Shown here: positions 24,629 through 32,770 of the stretch, in pieces
Layout of the letters: every line of letters starts with the position of its first letter
How positions within the stretch are numbered: position 1 is the first letter of the stretch
Origin: Planctomycetota bacterium
GTDB lineage: Bacteria > Planctomycetota > UBA11346
Direction: 5' to 3'
NCBI GenBank assembly: GCA_028280785.1
Contig: JANQLF010000198.1
Span: 1 to 42,021 of the forward strand
DNA length: 42,021 bases
Notes under the pieces: model-generated
The model's database searches: none
What the model saw: the letters and a program-made list of their open reading frames with translations, nothing else
Told to the model about the DNA's origin: nothing
Program-made: the position numbers and the translations under genes

Positions 24629-26151
24629 GCCTCCTCACCTGTAATCAAATCAGTAAATCATTTCCAGGCGTGCTTGCCCTGGATAAAGTTGATTTGAGCA
24701 TCAATGCTGGAGAGGTATTGGCATTATGTGGAGAAAATGGCGCCGGTAAATCAACGTTGATAAAAGTCATTTCTGGTATTTATACCGATGTGGAATTCTC
24801 CGGTAATTTACTACTCAATGATCAAAGTGTTTCGTTTTATGATTTAACTGATGCCGAAGAATCAGGTATTGCAGTCATCTATCAAGAACTGGCTCTGATT
24901 CCACGCCTAAGCGTTGCAGAAAACATTTATCTTGGCCATGAGCCGACACGCGGTGGTTTAATTGACTGGGAAACCCTCTACAGCGATGCGCAAGCCTTAT
25001 TGCAAAAATACAATATCGACATTGATGTTTCCGCGCCTGTTTCGCACTTAGGCATAGGCCAACAACAACTGGTAGAAATTGCCAAGGCGCTTGCCAAAGA
25101 TTCAAAAATATTATTGCTCGATGAACCGAGCGCTGCTTTAACTGACGATGAAGTCGTCCGTTTATTAGAGATCGTCAAGCAACTGCGTGAGCAAGGCACT
25201 GCATGTATTTATATCAGTCATAAGCTCGATGAAGTTTTTCAAATTGCTGATCGTGTAACGGTTTTACGCGATGGGCAAAGTGTCTTTACCAGTGCCATCA
25301 GTGACTGTGATCAAGCAACGCTGATTCGTCATATGGTTGGTCGCGATATTCACGATATGTTTCCCTATAAATCGCATCAGGCCAGCGATACCATTTTAGA
25401 TGTTCAAGACCTCAATGTTTTTGATGAGCAACGTCAAGAACAACGCCTGTTTAATATTTCACTTGAAGTTCAAGCCGGTGAAGTCCTTGGCATCGGCGGA
25501 CTCATGGGGGCTGGCCGTAGTGAATTGCTCCTCCACCTCATGGGTGCATATGGCAAACGCCATCAGGGTACCATTCGTTATAAAGGCCAAGTAGTCAATC
25601 TCCATAATCCTGCTGAAGCCATCAAAATGGGCATGGTCTTAGTCAGCGAAGATCGTAAACGCTACGGATTATTTTTACCGCATTCGATTAATTTTAATTT
25701 ATCAATTGCAAGTTTAGATCGCTGTAGTCATGGCGGTATTATCAATGCAGAAGAAGAACACCAAAACAATCAACATTGGTTCGATGAATTAAACGTTAAA
25801 GCACCAAGCTTGGAAGTAGCCTGCAAAACACTGTCCGGTGGTAATCAACAGAAAGTTGTTCTTGGCAAAACCTTAATGAATGAACCGTCCTTAGTTTTAC
25901 TTGATGAACCAACCCGTGGTATCGACATTGGTGCGAAAGTTGAAATTTATGAAATTATCAATCGCCTGAAAAGCCAAGGCAAAGCCATCATTCTGGTTAG
26001 CAGTGAGATGCCGGAATTGATGGGTATGAGTGATCGCATCATCGTTCTCGCCGAAGGTCATATCGGCGGCAGCTTTGAGCGTAGCGAGTTTGATCAAGAA
26101 AAACTCTTACATGCAGCCATGCACACCCAGGAAGTGAGTACCAGCGCATGA
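24625..26151 (+). CDS. xylG: Sugar ABC transporter ATP-binding protein, XylG-like
   Basis: A 508-residue double ABC ATPase of the carbohydrate-importer type (XylG/RbsA/MglA). The N-terminal domain has Walker A GENGAGKST at 36-44, the signature LGIGQQQLVEIAKAL and Walker B ILLLDEPSAAL. The C-terminal domain has the usual degenerate Walker A of this family (GLMGAGRSE) with LSGGNQQKVVLGKTL and LVLLDEPTRGID. It is translationally coupled at both ends by 4-base overlaps with the binding protein and the permease, so the three form one operon. It works in the cytoplasm, powering the XylH permease. Confidence 0.95.
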   Translation: MSLLTCNQISKSFPGVLALDKVDLSINAGEVLALCGENGAGKSTLIKVISGIYTDVEFSGNLLLNDQSVSFYDLTDAEESGIAVIYQELALIPRLSVAENIYLGHEPTRGGLIDWETLYSDAQALLQKYNIDIDVSAPVSHLGIGQQQLVEIAKALAKDSKILLLDEPSAALTDDEVVRLLEIVKQLREQGTACIYISHKLDEVFQIADRVTVLRDGQSVFTSAISDCDQATLIRHMVGRDIHDMFPYKSHQASDTILDVQDLNVFDEQRQEQRLFNISLEVQAGEVLGIGGLMGAGRSELLLHLMGAYGKRHQGTIRYKGQVVNLHNPAEAIKMGMVLVSEDRKRYGLFLPHSINFNLSIASLDRCSHGGIINAEEEHQNNQHWFDELNVKAPSLEVACKTLSGGNQQKVVLGKTLMNEPSLVLLDEPTRGIDIGAKVEIYEIINRLKSQGKAIILVSSEMPELMGMSDRIIVLAEGHIGGSFERSEFDQEKLLHAAMHTQEVSTSA

Positions 26152-27290
26152 ATAAATTAAGTATACGTGAATTTTCACTATTCTTTGCTCTGATATTGAT
26201 TTGGATGTTCTTCGCAGCCATTAATCCTGAATACCTTGGCGCGCGTAATATTTCGAAAATGGGCGTCGAGTTAGCGATGACCACCATCATCGCCTTTGGC
26301 ATGCTGTTGGTATTGTTACCGGGACAAATTGATTTATCGGTTGGTAGTGGTGCAGCATTTTTAGGCGGTATCGCTAGTGCATTAGTCTTCAACCACAGCT
26401 TCCCTGCGCCAGTTGCATTAGGCATCGGTTTGGTTTGTGGCATCGTCATCTGGTTATTAATGGGTTTAATTATTGTTAAGCATAAATTACCTGCGTTTAT
26501 TATCACACTTGGTGGACTCCTCATATTTAGAGGCTTAGACCACAAGGTTATTGATGGCACCAATGTCCCAGTTAGTCATGGTACCGACAACCTCTACACC
26601 TATCTCACAGAATTTAATTTACATCCAATCGTTGGCTGGGCTTTGATTACCATCGTCGGTCTGGTTTTTATTTACAACAAAGTCCAACAACGCAAACGCC
26701 GTCAAAAGTTTGGCTTTGAAGTCGACACAAGTGAGGTTTCATTCTTAAAAATATTTGTTGTTATTCAGGCCTTGATATTAGCAACGATCACATTTAACCA
26801 ATTCCAAGGCATCCCACTACCGGTTATCATTTTAGCAGTAGTTGGCTGCTTTGTTTATTATCTCACTGAACACCACACGCTTGGACGCCATCTCTATGCC
26901 ATTGGATCAAATGAAGAAGCCGCACGTCTATCGGGTATTCCGGTTGAACGCTCGATTGTAACAACCTTTGTCATTCTCGGTGTTTTGACAGCTTTAACTG
27001 GTTTTATTCAGGCATCGTTTGTTGGTTCTTCAACACCTCAGGCCTGTGAGTATTTAGAATTAGATGCAATTGCTGCCTGTGTTATCGGTGGCACGAGTTT
27101 AAAAGGCGGTCGCGGTAATGTCTTTGGCGTTTTACTCGGTTCACTAATTATGGTTAGTTTGGTTAAAGGCATGACCCTGCTTGGCATGGAACCAGAGGAT
27201 AAATTAATCGCCCGTGGTAGTGTTTTGGTCCTTGCTGTTTGGTTGGATATTTATTTAGCGCGTCGATCTGGTATTAGCGATTTAAGCTAA
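26148..27290 (+). CDS. xylH: Sugar ABC transporter permease, XylH-like
   Basis: This 380-residue inner-membrane permease has about ten hydrophobic segments. It carries the family motifs LPGQIDLSVGS, FIITLGGLLIFRGL, GRHLYAIGSNEEAARLSGI and the ATPase-contact loop ending CVIGGTSLKGGRGNVFGVLLGS. A charged insertion in the middle (YNKVQQRKRRQKFGFEVDTSE, about residues 182-204) and the overall length match XylH rather than the shorter RbsC type. It overlaps xylG by 4 bases. A small membrane gene begins 8 bases later and may be transcribed with it. Confidence 0.93.
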   Translation: MNKLSIREFSLFFALILIWMFFAAINPEYLGARNISKMGVELAMTTIIAFGMLLVLLPGQIDLSVGSGAAFLGGIASALVFNHSFPAPVALGIGLVCGIVIWLLMGLIIVKHKLPAFIITLGGLLIFRGLDHKVIDGTNVPVSHGTDNLYTYLTEFNLHPIVGWALITIVGLVFIYNKVQQRKRRQKFGFEVDTSEVSFLKIFVVIQALILATITFNQFQGIPLPVIILAVVGCFVYYLTEHHTLGRHLYAIGSNEEAARLSGIPVERSIVTTFVILGVLTALTGFIQASFVGSSTPQACEYLELDAIAACVIGGTSLKGGRGNVFGVLLGSLIMVSLVKGMTLLGMEPEDKLIARGSVLVLAVWLDIYLARRSGISDLS

Positions 27291-27298
27291 TACATATC

Positions 27299-27694
27299 AT
27301 GAATGATAAAGCAGACCACATAGAAACTCTTTCTACGAAGGCAGTTTGGTTACCGCTTTCATGTACACTTATTGGCTTATCTCTAACCTTTGCCAATCGC
27401 ATTCTACCAATGCTGTCGCTCGATTACGCTAAATTTTTATTCTCATTAGATATGACTTACTTTATGCTATTACAATTATCATATTTACTTGCCGAAACTA
27501 CATTGCTTGTGTCGATAGTGGCTAGTCTCATCTATTTCAAGCGAAACCCAATTGCTTGGATGTGTCTTGTTATTTCAAGTCTGTTACTTTCTTGGTTACT
27601 CTACCTTAACAATCTACAGGAAATACAATCAGAAGCAGCTGTCCAAGAAGGAACGAGTACTGACTTTCCCATTTGGGTAGCTCCTAGTGACTAG
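27299..27694 (+). CDS. Uncharacterised membrane protein, 131 residues
   Basis: It has three hydrophobic segments (about 18-36, 51-80 and 84-103) and a short acidic C-terminal tail (EIQSEAAVQEGTSTD). No family recognised. It starts 8 bases after xylH with no visible ribosome binding site, so it may depend on coupling to xylH or be expressed poorly. The family A repeat begins immediately after its stop. It is plainly not part of the standard XylFGH set. Confidence 0.5.
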   Translation: MNDKADHIETLSTKAVWLPLSCTLIGLSLTFANRILPMLSLDYAKFLFSLDMTYFMLLQLSYLLAETTLLVSIVASLIYFKRNPIAWMCLVISSLLLSWLLYLNNLQEIQSEAAVQEGTSTDFPIWVAPSD

Positions 27695-27695
27695 A

Positions 27696-27811
27696 CTTTT
27701 TATTTTGGGGCAATGCCCCAAACCCCTCGCATGCTTTGTCTTCGTTATTTTTATCAGCTTCGCTACTAAAAATTCTGGGCAAGTAGCCCAGACCACTCAT
27801 CGGCGCAGGCA
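27696..27811 (-). repeat. Family A double-hairpin element
   Basis: Read on the minus strand, the element contains TGCGCCGA, a TGGGC-TACTT-GCCCA hairpin (27776-27790), an AT-rich spacer, ACAAAGCATGCG, and a TTTGGGGC-ATT-GCCCCAAA hairpin (27704-27722). The same order and most of the sequence recur at 38191-38297. It exactly fills the gap between the convergent ends of the membrane gene (27694) and the AraC gene (27812), so its hairpins could end transcription from both sides. Confidence 0.8.
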
Positions 27812-28627
27812 TCAATCCGATTTTTTCTCTCTGATAAATGCCGGACTGATTCCCATCACTCGCTTAAACGCTTTTGAAAATGCCGACGCTGATGAAAAAC
27901 CTTGGTCCGATGCAATTGCTTTGATTGGTGTTGTCGTATGCAGCAAGCGCTGCAAAGCACCGTGCATTTTTAAGCGCATTAAATAGGCATGCGGTGTGTA
28001 GGTATTGTGGCGTTTAAACAGGCGGCACATATATTCGTGGCTGATATCCATTTCAATTGCGACATCTTCGACTTGAAAGATACGGGCATAACTCTCATCC
28101 ATAAAACGTTTACACCTTAAATAGGTGTTAAAGTGATCGAATTCATCACGGTCAGACAAAATACGCCCTTGGCGAATCGTAGTTAATAAGACTGGTAAGT
28201 AATGCGTAACAATTAAATGTGACAATGGTTCATAACTCGCAGCAACATCAAGCATGGCCTTAGCGACTTTATAGATTTCATCAGCATTGCTCGGTGACAT
28301 CACCGTGTTCACACCCATCGCTTCGTGAAACATATTTTCAACTTCATCACCGACACAGCCACACATGATTACATCTAAATTTTTATCTTCGTCGCACCAT
28401 AAAGCCCGCGGTACTGGGGTACCCGAACAAAACATCACACCAGCGTGCAGGTCATATTCCTTACCATCTAATTTCAGATGACCTGAACCTGAAACACAAT
28501 AAAACCACTCTAAACGACGCATCACCCCTGCGGAGCGAAAGCCTTTTTTAAAATTAAAATCAGCAATGTGGGCAACAATGAAATCTCGTGCCTGGTCGTT
28601 TTCGACGGGATAAATGATGTTCGGCAT
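27812..28627 (-). CDS. AraC-family transcriptional regulator
   Basis: The 271-residue protein has an N-terminal cupin-like sensor part (LEWFYCVSGSGHLKLDGKEYDL) and a C-terminal double helix-turn-helix of about 100 residues. The latter contains EDVAIEMDISHEYMCRLFKR and the signature IKAIASDQGFSSASAFSKAF followed by GISPAFIRE. It is divergent from the dioxygenase-SDR pair, the usual place for a local activator responding to the pathway substrate. Direct repeats lie in the shared 137-bp gap. The ligand is unknown. Its 3' end abuts the family A repeat. Confidence 0.93.
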   Translation of the reverse strand: MPNIIYPVENDQARDFIVAHIADFNFKKGFRSAGVMRRLEWFYCVSGSGHLKLDGKEYDLHAGVMFCSGTPVPRALWCDEDKNLDVIMCGCVGDEVENMFHEAMGVNTVMSPSNADEIYKVAKAMLDVAASYEPLSHLIVTHYLPVLLTTIRQGRILSDRDEFDHFNTYLRCKRFMDESYARIFQVEDVAIEMDISHEYMCRLFKRHNTYTPHAYLMRLKMHGALQRLLHTTTPIKAIASDQGFSSASAFSKAFKRVMGISPAFIREKKSD

Positions 28628-28655
28628 AAGCCCAGTATAGGCAATTAGTTCACTA

Positions 28656-28691
28656 GGTCAAATTTGGACATCTCTTAGTCAAAAATTGTCA
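28656..28691. promoter_or_regulatory. Tandem half-sites, candidate AraC-regulator operator
   Basis: GGTCAAATTTGGACA (28656-28670) and AGTCAAAAATTGTCA (28677-28691) are similar direct repeats 21 bp apart, two helical turns, as is typical for AraC-family dimers. They lie in the AraC-dioxygenase gap, upstream of the candidate -10 box at 28726. Confidence 0.45.
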
Positions 28692-28725
28692 ATACTTAAG
28701 GCTATTCATGTAAAAAGTACATCGG

Positions 28726-28731
28726 TATAAT
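28726..28731 (+). promoter_or_regulatory. Candidate -10 box of the dioxygenase-SDR operon
   Basis: A perfect TATAAT lies 33 bases before the ATG at 28765, with no good -35 hexamer at 17 bp. A weak -35 fits activator-dependent transcription. AAGGAAGG before the ATG is the ribosome binding site. Confidence 0.5.
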
Positions 28732-28764
28732 CAAGGCAAGACACGTCATTAAGGAAGGCCTACT

Positions 28765-29736
28765 ATGAGCCCGGTAACTGAAGAACAGCAAGCCATTCGC
28801 ACCCCGACCAATCAACATATCCTCAAATCAGGACCAAGCCGCATTCGTATTTGCAATGCCCAGCCACACGACATCCGTTATCATGAAAATGTTGATGACA
28901 GCATTAATCGCATGGACTCTGATGGCTTTGTTGTTTTTAAACAATTGCTCGACAGTGAAGGCGTGACTAAATTACGTGGATTAATGGACGAGCTCGGCGG
29001 TCCTTACGAAGAGTATAAAGTCCGTGGTCATTACGGCGAAACCAGCGAAGAAGCAATGGAAGCTGGCATGATCAATAAGCACATTGGCAACCCCTTCGCT
29101 CGTAATCATGAATTTTTAGAATACTGCGATAAAGGCGACGCGATTAAAGTTATTCAAGCCATTCATGGTCCCGGCACGCGCGTCATCGGTGGCAGTGTTT
29201 GGGTTACTGGCCCCGGTCGTTACCCCATGGGTCTACACGTTGATTATCAACCTTTCGGTTTACCTGAGGATATTGCTAGCGATCCACGCGTTAAAATTCC
29301 GATTATGGTCAGCACGCTTCATTATTATTTAAATGATATGTATCAGGAACTTGGTCCAACCTTATTAATTCCCGGCTCGCATCGCAGCGGTCGTGCACCA
29401 AACGGTGAGACTCATTGGAATGGCAACGAAGCACGTTCGCTCGAATGCAATGCTGGTGATGCCATGTTATTTCGCAGTGATTTATGGCATGGTGCGCTGC
29501 CTAATGCCAGTGATGAAAAACGCTATATGTTGCAAGTTCATTACGGTACTCCTTATATTTGTGGCTCCTATAAAGGGTTTGAACAACGCATGGAATTACC
29601 TGATGAAGTCAAAGAACGTGCGACACAGCAGCAACGTTATTTATTAGGTGAGCGTGTACCCGGAGCCCCAGGTAGTTACCTTGTTCATGAATTCATTCGT
29701 CCAGAAGATCGACAGGAAGGTGTTTTTATTAGATGA
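28765..29736 (+). CDS. PhyH-family Fe(II)/2-oxoglutarate dioxygenase
   Basis: A 323-residue phytanoyl-CoA dioxygenase (PhyH) superfamily protein with the double-stranded beta-helix fold. The iron ligands are visible as H158-x-D160 (GLHVDYQ) and H242 (DLWHGALPNAS), with R253 placed to bind 2-oxoglutarate. IPGSHRSGR is also typical. The family hydroxylates diverse small molecules, and the substrate cannot be read from the sequence. A strong ribosome binding site precedes the ATG. The gene is divergent from an AraC regulator and coupled by a 4-base overlap to an SDR, suggesting hydroxylation followed by oxidation of the alcohol. Confidence 0.88.
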   Translation: MSPVTEEQQAIRTPTNQHILKSGPSRIRICNAQPHDIRYHENVDDSINRMDSDGFVVFKQLLDSEGVTKLRGLMDELGGPYEEYKVRGHYGETSEEAMEAGMINKHIGNPFARNHEFLEYCDKGDAIKVIQAIHGPGTRVIGGSVWVTGPGRYPMGLHVDYQPFGLPEDIASDPRVKIPIMVSTLHYYLNDMYQELGPTLLIPGSHRSGRAPNGETHWNGNEARSLECNAGDAMLFRSDLWHGALPNASDEKRYMLQVHYGTPYICGSYKGFEQRMELPDEVKERATQQQRYLLGERVPGAPGSYLVHEFIRPEDRQEGVFIR

Positions 29737-30494
29737 TCGAATTAAACGATAAACATATTTTTATTGCCGGTGGTAGCCGCGGTATTGGTGCAGCATCTGC
29801 AATTATGGCCAGTAGTTTAGGTGCAAAAGTTAGCTTAACGTATAATGCAAGCCCTGATGCCGCTAATGAAGTAGTAAAAACTATTACCGATGCAGGTGGC
29901 ACGGCCGCAGCTTTTCAAGCGCAAGTCACTGATGAAGAAAGCGTCGACACTGCTGTTGATGCCGCCGTTAAACAATTCGGTCAATTAGATGGCATGGTGG
30001 TTAGTGCCGGTGTTTTTGAGCACTGCCCCATTGAAGAAATGAGTTTGGAATTCTGGGAACGCACCCAAAGCATCAATATGCGCGGCACGGTTTGGTCGGT
30101 TAAATCTGCAGCAAAACAAATGCGCTCGCATGGTAACGGCGGTTCGATTGTTATTTATACATCAACTGCTGGACAAAGTGGTGGTGGCGGTGGCGCCAGT
30201 GCTTACTGCGTCAGCAAAGCAGGACAAATTATTTTTGCCCGTTGTATGGCCGCCGAACTTGGTCCAGATAAAATTCGCGTCAATTCACTCGCACCAGCAT
30301 GGACTGAAACTGAAATGGCTAAAAAACATTTAGATCGCATTGGCCGAGACAGCATTGGTAAGAATGCACCGCTCGGTCGTGTTGGTTTGCCAGAAGATAT
30401 TGCTAAATCGACATGTTATTTATTGAGTGATGCGGCAGGATTTGTGACTGGTACTTGTCATACGGTTGATGGCGGCATGGGGATGCGAGGGTAG
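29733..30494 (+). CDS. Short-chain dehydrogenase/reductase (SDR)
   Basis: This 253-residue classical SDR has the NAD(P)-binding GGSRGIG motif at 13-19 and a catalytic site with S144, Y158 and K162 (SAYCVSK). The C-terminal VNSLAPAWTETEM and GTCHTVDGGMGM are also typical. The usual NNAG is VSAG here. It overlaps the dioxygenase gene by 4 bases (ATGA), so the two enzymes are made together and probably act in sequence on the same compound. The exact alcohol or ketone substrate is unknown. No terminator is obvious after it; the gap has two copies of AATAGTTATAG. Confidence 0.93.
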   Translation: MIELNDKHIFIAGGSRGIGAASAIMASSLGAKVSLTYNASPDAANEVVKTITDAGGTAAAFQAQVTDEESVDTAVDAAVKQFGQLDGMVVSAGVFEHCPIEEMSLEFWERTQSINMRGTVWSVKSAAKQMRSHGNGGSIVIYTSTAGQSGGGGGASAYCVSKAGQIIFARCMAAELGPDKIRVNSLAPAWTETEMAKKHLDRIGRDSIGKNAPLGRVGLPEDIAKSTCYLLSDAAGFVTGTCHTVDGGMGMRG

Positions 30495-30596
30495 AGGCCC
30501 TGCTTAGCTATTTTTAATAGTTATAGCCTCATGCCTCTAGCCATTTGCCACTAGTAATAGTTATAGTCCCGCATTCGCCTCGGTAAATATTTTATA

Positions 30597-31001
30597 TTAG
30601 ACTTCTTTGATATTATGGAATAACAGCGTTATTCCCATACATACGAGTGGACCTAATAGTACGATTAATACATTCGCGAAATCTTCTAATAGTAGATACG
30701 TTATTAAAGAGCCAATAAATCCAATTATTAGTGAATAAATTAATTTCAAATTAATACCACTTCTTTTATGTAGATATTCCATAATAATTGCATAGAGAAC
30801 ACTTTGTACGCCAGCATAGATATAACCGACAATTATTAATAAAATAAATAACTCAACAGGATTGACCTGATTCGGTGTTGTACTTAATTCTAATCCTTTA
30901 ATCATTATGACGATTACCATGAGAATGGCGACTGTTGGAACTGGCAGTAACGCCATCGTTGTGAGTCGTACCAAGTCAAATTTGTTTTGTTTGGATTCCA
31001 T
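30597..31001 (-). CDS. Uncharacterised membrane protein, four helices
   Basis: 134 residues with about four membrane segments (for example around 17-36, 48-75, 87-104 and 107-128) and a short charged N-terminus. Codon use is AT-rich (many AAT, ATT, TTA), unlike the neighbouring enzymes, so it may be a later arrival or simply a membrane protein with that bias. No family recognised. It stands alone, convergent with the SDR gene and divergent from the IclR gene. Confidence 0.6.
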   Translation of the reverse strand: MESKQNKFDLVRLTTMALLPVPTVAILMVIVIMIKGLELSTTPNQVNPVELFILLIIVGYIYAGVQSVLYAIIMEYLHKRSGINLKLIYSLIIGFIGSLITYLLLEDFANVLIVLLGPLVCMGITLLFHNIKEV

Positions 31002-31040
31002 ACATATATATTATCGTATGTTAACATATAGCAAGATCAC

Positions 31041-31097
31041 TTTGTTCCAAATACTAGAACAAATGGCTTGACTTATTTGTTCCAGTATTTAGAACAG
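31041..31097. promoter_or_regulatory. Two palindromic operators before the IclR gene
   Basis: TTTGTTCCAAATACTAGAAC followed by AAA (31041-31063), and TTTGTTCCAGTATTTAGAAC followed by AG (31076-31097), are near-identical imperfect palindromes with centres 35 bp apart. TTGACT (31068-31073), a good -35, lies between them, and the second palindrome covers the expected -10 position. The layout suggests autorepression by the adjacent IclR protein. Confidence 0.6.
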
Positions 31098-31104
31098 TGC
31101 GCAT

Positions 31105-31878
31105 ATGAACAACACACTGTCTAATGGTTTGCATATCCTTGAGCACTTAGCTTCAAATGCTAAGTCTTATTCTGTCAGTGGTTTAGCACGTGAGTTGGAA
31201 CTGCCTAAGAGCCATGTCCATCGCCTCTTACAGACCCTGGTCGAATGCGATTACGTGATCCAGGATGAGAGTCGCCAATACCGCATCGGCTTAGGCTCAT
31301 TACGCATGGTCCGTTCACTACTCTTAAACATTCCGCTACGTATCCATGGCTACAAACATCTCAGTGCCCTGGCAAATCAGGTGCACATGACTGGCACCCT
31401 GGCTATGCCATTTGGTGACCACGCGATCAGCATCGCTATGGCCACCCATGACGGTGTATTGCGTGACCCCATCGCCTCACTTGGCAATATTTTACGCGCC
31501 CACTGCAGTGCCACCGGCAAATTATTTTTAGCGTACAAAAATGATGCCGAACAAGATCTTATTCTTGAGCGCTTAGAGTACACCAAAGTTACTGACAACA
31601 CCCTTATTACACCTGAAACTTTAAAAGCAGATTTAAAAATTATAGCCGAACGTGATTGTTCGATTAATAATCGAGAAAATGGTAACGACGTTATTAGTGT
31701 CGCCGTACCTATTCGCGACGAAGATAATCATGTATTTGGCGGTCTCGGTGTTTCTGCCTTTGCCTCTGAATTTCCTGAACACAAACAACAATACGTCATC
31801 AGCGAACTCCGATCTTGTGTAAGCAAAATCGAAGCATCATTACAAGGAGCAAAAGATGCGCACGCTATCAAAGGATGA
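31105..31878 (+). CDS. IclR-family transcriptional regulator
   Basis: A 257-residue regulator with an N-terminal winged helix (about 1-70, YSVSGLARELELPKSHVHRLLQTL) and a C-terminal ligand-binding domain containing HCSATGKLFLAY and VISVAVPIRDED, standard for IclR. Two matching palindromes lie directly upstream. The ATG at 31105 has no clear ribosome binding site and lies close to the predicted promoter, so the message may be leaderless or nearly so. The 3' end overlaps the second PhyH gene by 23 bases, so regulator and enzyme are probably co-expressed. Confidence 0.92.
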   Translation: MNNTLSNGLHILEHLASNAKSYSVSGLARELELPKSHVHRLLQTLVECDYVIQDESRQYRIGLGSLRMVRSLLLNIPLRIHGYKHLSALANQVHMTGTLAMPFGDHAISIAMATHDGVLRDPIASLGNILRAHCSATGKLFLAYKNDAEQDLILERLEYTKVTDNTLITPETLKADLKIIAERDCSINNRENGNDVISVAVPIRDEDNHVFGGLGVSAFASEFPEHKQQYVISELRSCVSKIEASLQGAKDAHAIKG

Positions 31879-32707
31879 ACAAAACTTTTATTGGAATCAA
31901 GGCTACTTGATTATCAAAAATGTATTTAATGAGCATGAAGTAGCTGCCATGGCCGCTGCTTGTGATGAATGGAAGAAATTCGGTAAATTACTCGGCCGTA
32001 CTTGGCGTGATCGCAACACCGTTATTTGGGTCGATAAAGATGAACAAAACGAAACCATGGTTCGTGGTATGCAATGGCCATCCTATCATGACCACGTCAT
32101 GGATAGCATCCGACGTGATGAGCGTTTATTAGCATTGGTCGAACCATTAATTGGCAATCACCTCAAACAAATAATTAATCAAGTGCATTGGAAAAAACCT
32201 GGATCACAAACATCGTGGGCTTTACATCGTGATGTGCGTTCACGTCGCCCCTTTGAAGCCTTCCGCGATCTAGCAACGTCGTATGTACAAACAGGTATCG
32301 CTATCGACCCGCATCGTGTAGAAAATGGTGCGATGCAAGTCGTACCAGGCAGTCATAAAGATTGTAGTAATAATCAATTTGACCATGAAGGTGTTAGCTT
32401 CGTACCCGAATATGACGATGATCCACGTAAAATTGATTTAATTATGGATCCAGGTGACGTTGCATTTTGGACACCGTTTACCGTGCATGGCGGTGGCTTT
32501 AATACTACTGCTGGCATGGATCGTCGCCTGTATATCAACGGTTTTGTTATCGCTGAAAACTGCGACCGTGGCGAACTAGTTTGGGATCACGGTCATACGG
32601 TGCCGCTCGAAGGTGAACAAGCACTTATTCAATGTGAACACATCCATGAATACGAGCATCCCGTTTATCCAGCTGATTACCATATGAGTACCGCTGTCAG
32701 CGATTAA
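31856..32707 (+). CDS. Second PhyH-family dioxygenase
   Basis: The 283-residue protein is only distantly similar to the dioxygenase at 28765 but keeps the PhyH ligands: H124-x-D126 (ALHRDVRSR) and H211 (FTVHGGGFN), with R223/R224 as the likely 2-oxoglutarate contact. VPGSHKD is the family's conserved turn. Near-complete overlap of its start with the end of the IclR gene implies coupling, and AAGGAG lies before the ATG within that gene. Two such oxygenases with different regulators within 4 kb suggest related oxidation steps or parallel substrates. Substrate unknown. Confidence 0.87.
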   Translation: MRTLSKDEQNFYWNQGYLIIKNVFNEHEVAAMAAACDEWKKFGKLLGRTWRDRNTVIWVDKDEQNETMVRGMQWPSYHDHVMDSIRRDERLLALVEPLIGNHLKQIINQVHWKKPGSQTSWALHRDVRSRRPFEAFRDLATSYVQTGIAIDPHRVENGAMQVVPGSHKDCSNNQFDHEGVSFVPEYDDDPRKIDLIMDPGDVAFWTPFTVHGGGFNTTAGMDRRLYINGFVIAENCDRGELVWDHGHTVPLEGEQALIQCEHIHEYEHPVYPADYHMSTAVSD

Positions 32708-32728
32708 TCCTTCACAACTTGCCCCTGT

Positions 32729-32770
32729 GATGGTCCGACACATGCTTGAACAAGCGTATGTCGGATCATC
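32729..32770. other. Long near-perfect hairpin across the start of the PqiA-like gene
   Basis: The 20-base arms at 32729-32748 and 32751-32770 are complementary apart from three positions, two of which can be G-U pairs in RNA. The loop is 2 bases. The stem lies 21 bases after the stop of the dioxygenase gene and contains the ATG at 32758. There is no T-run, so it is not a standard terminator. Confidence 0.75.

Noticed and set aside
31856..31878. Frameshift or fusion between the IclR and second PhyH genes
   Set aside because: Both proteins have complete family domains and lengths, and the overlap carries a ribosome binding site for the second gene.
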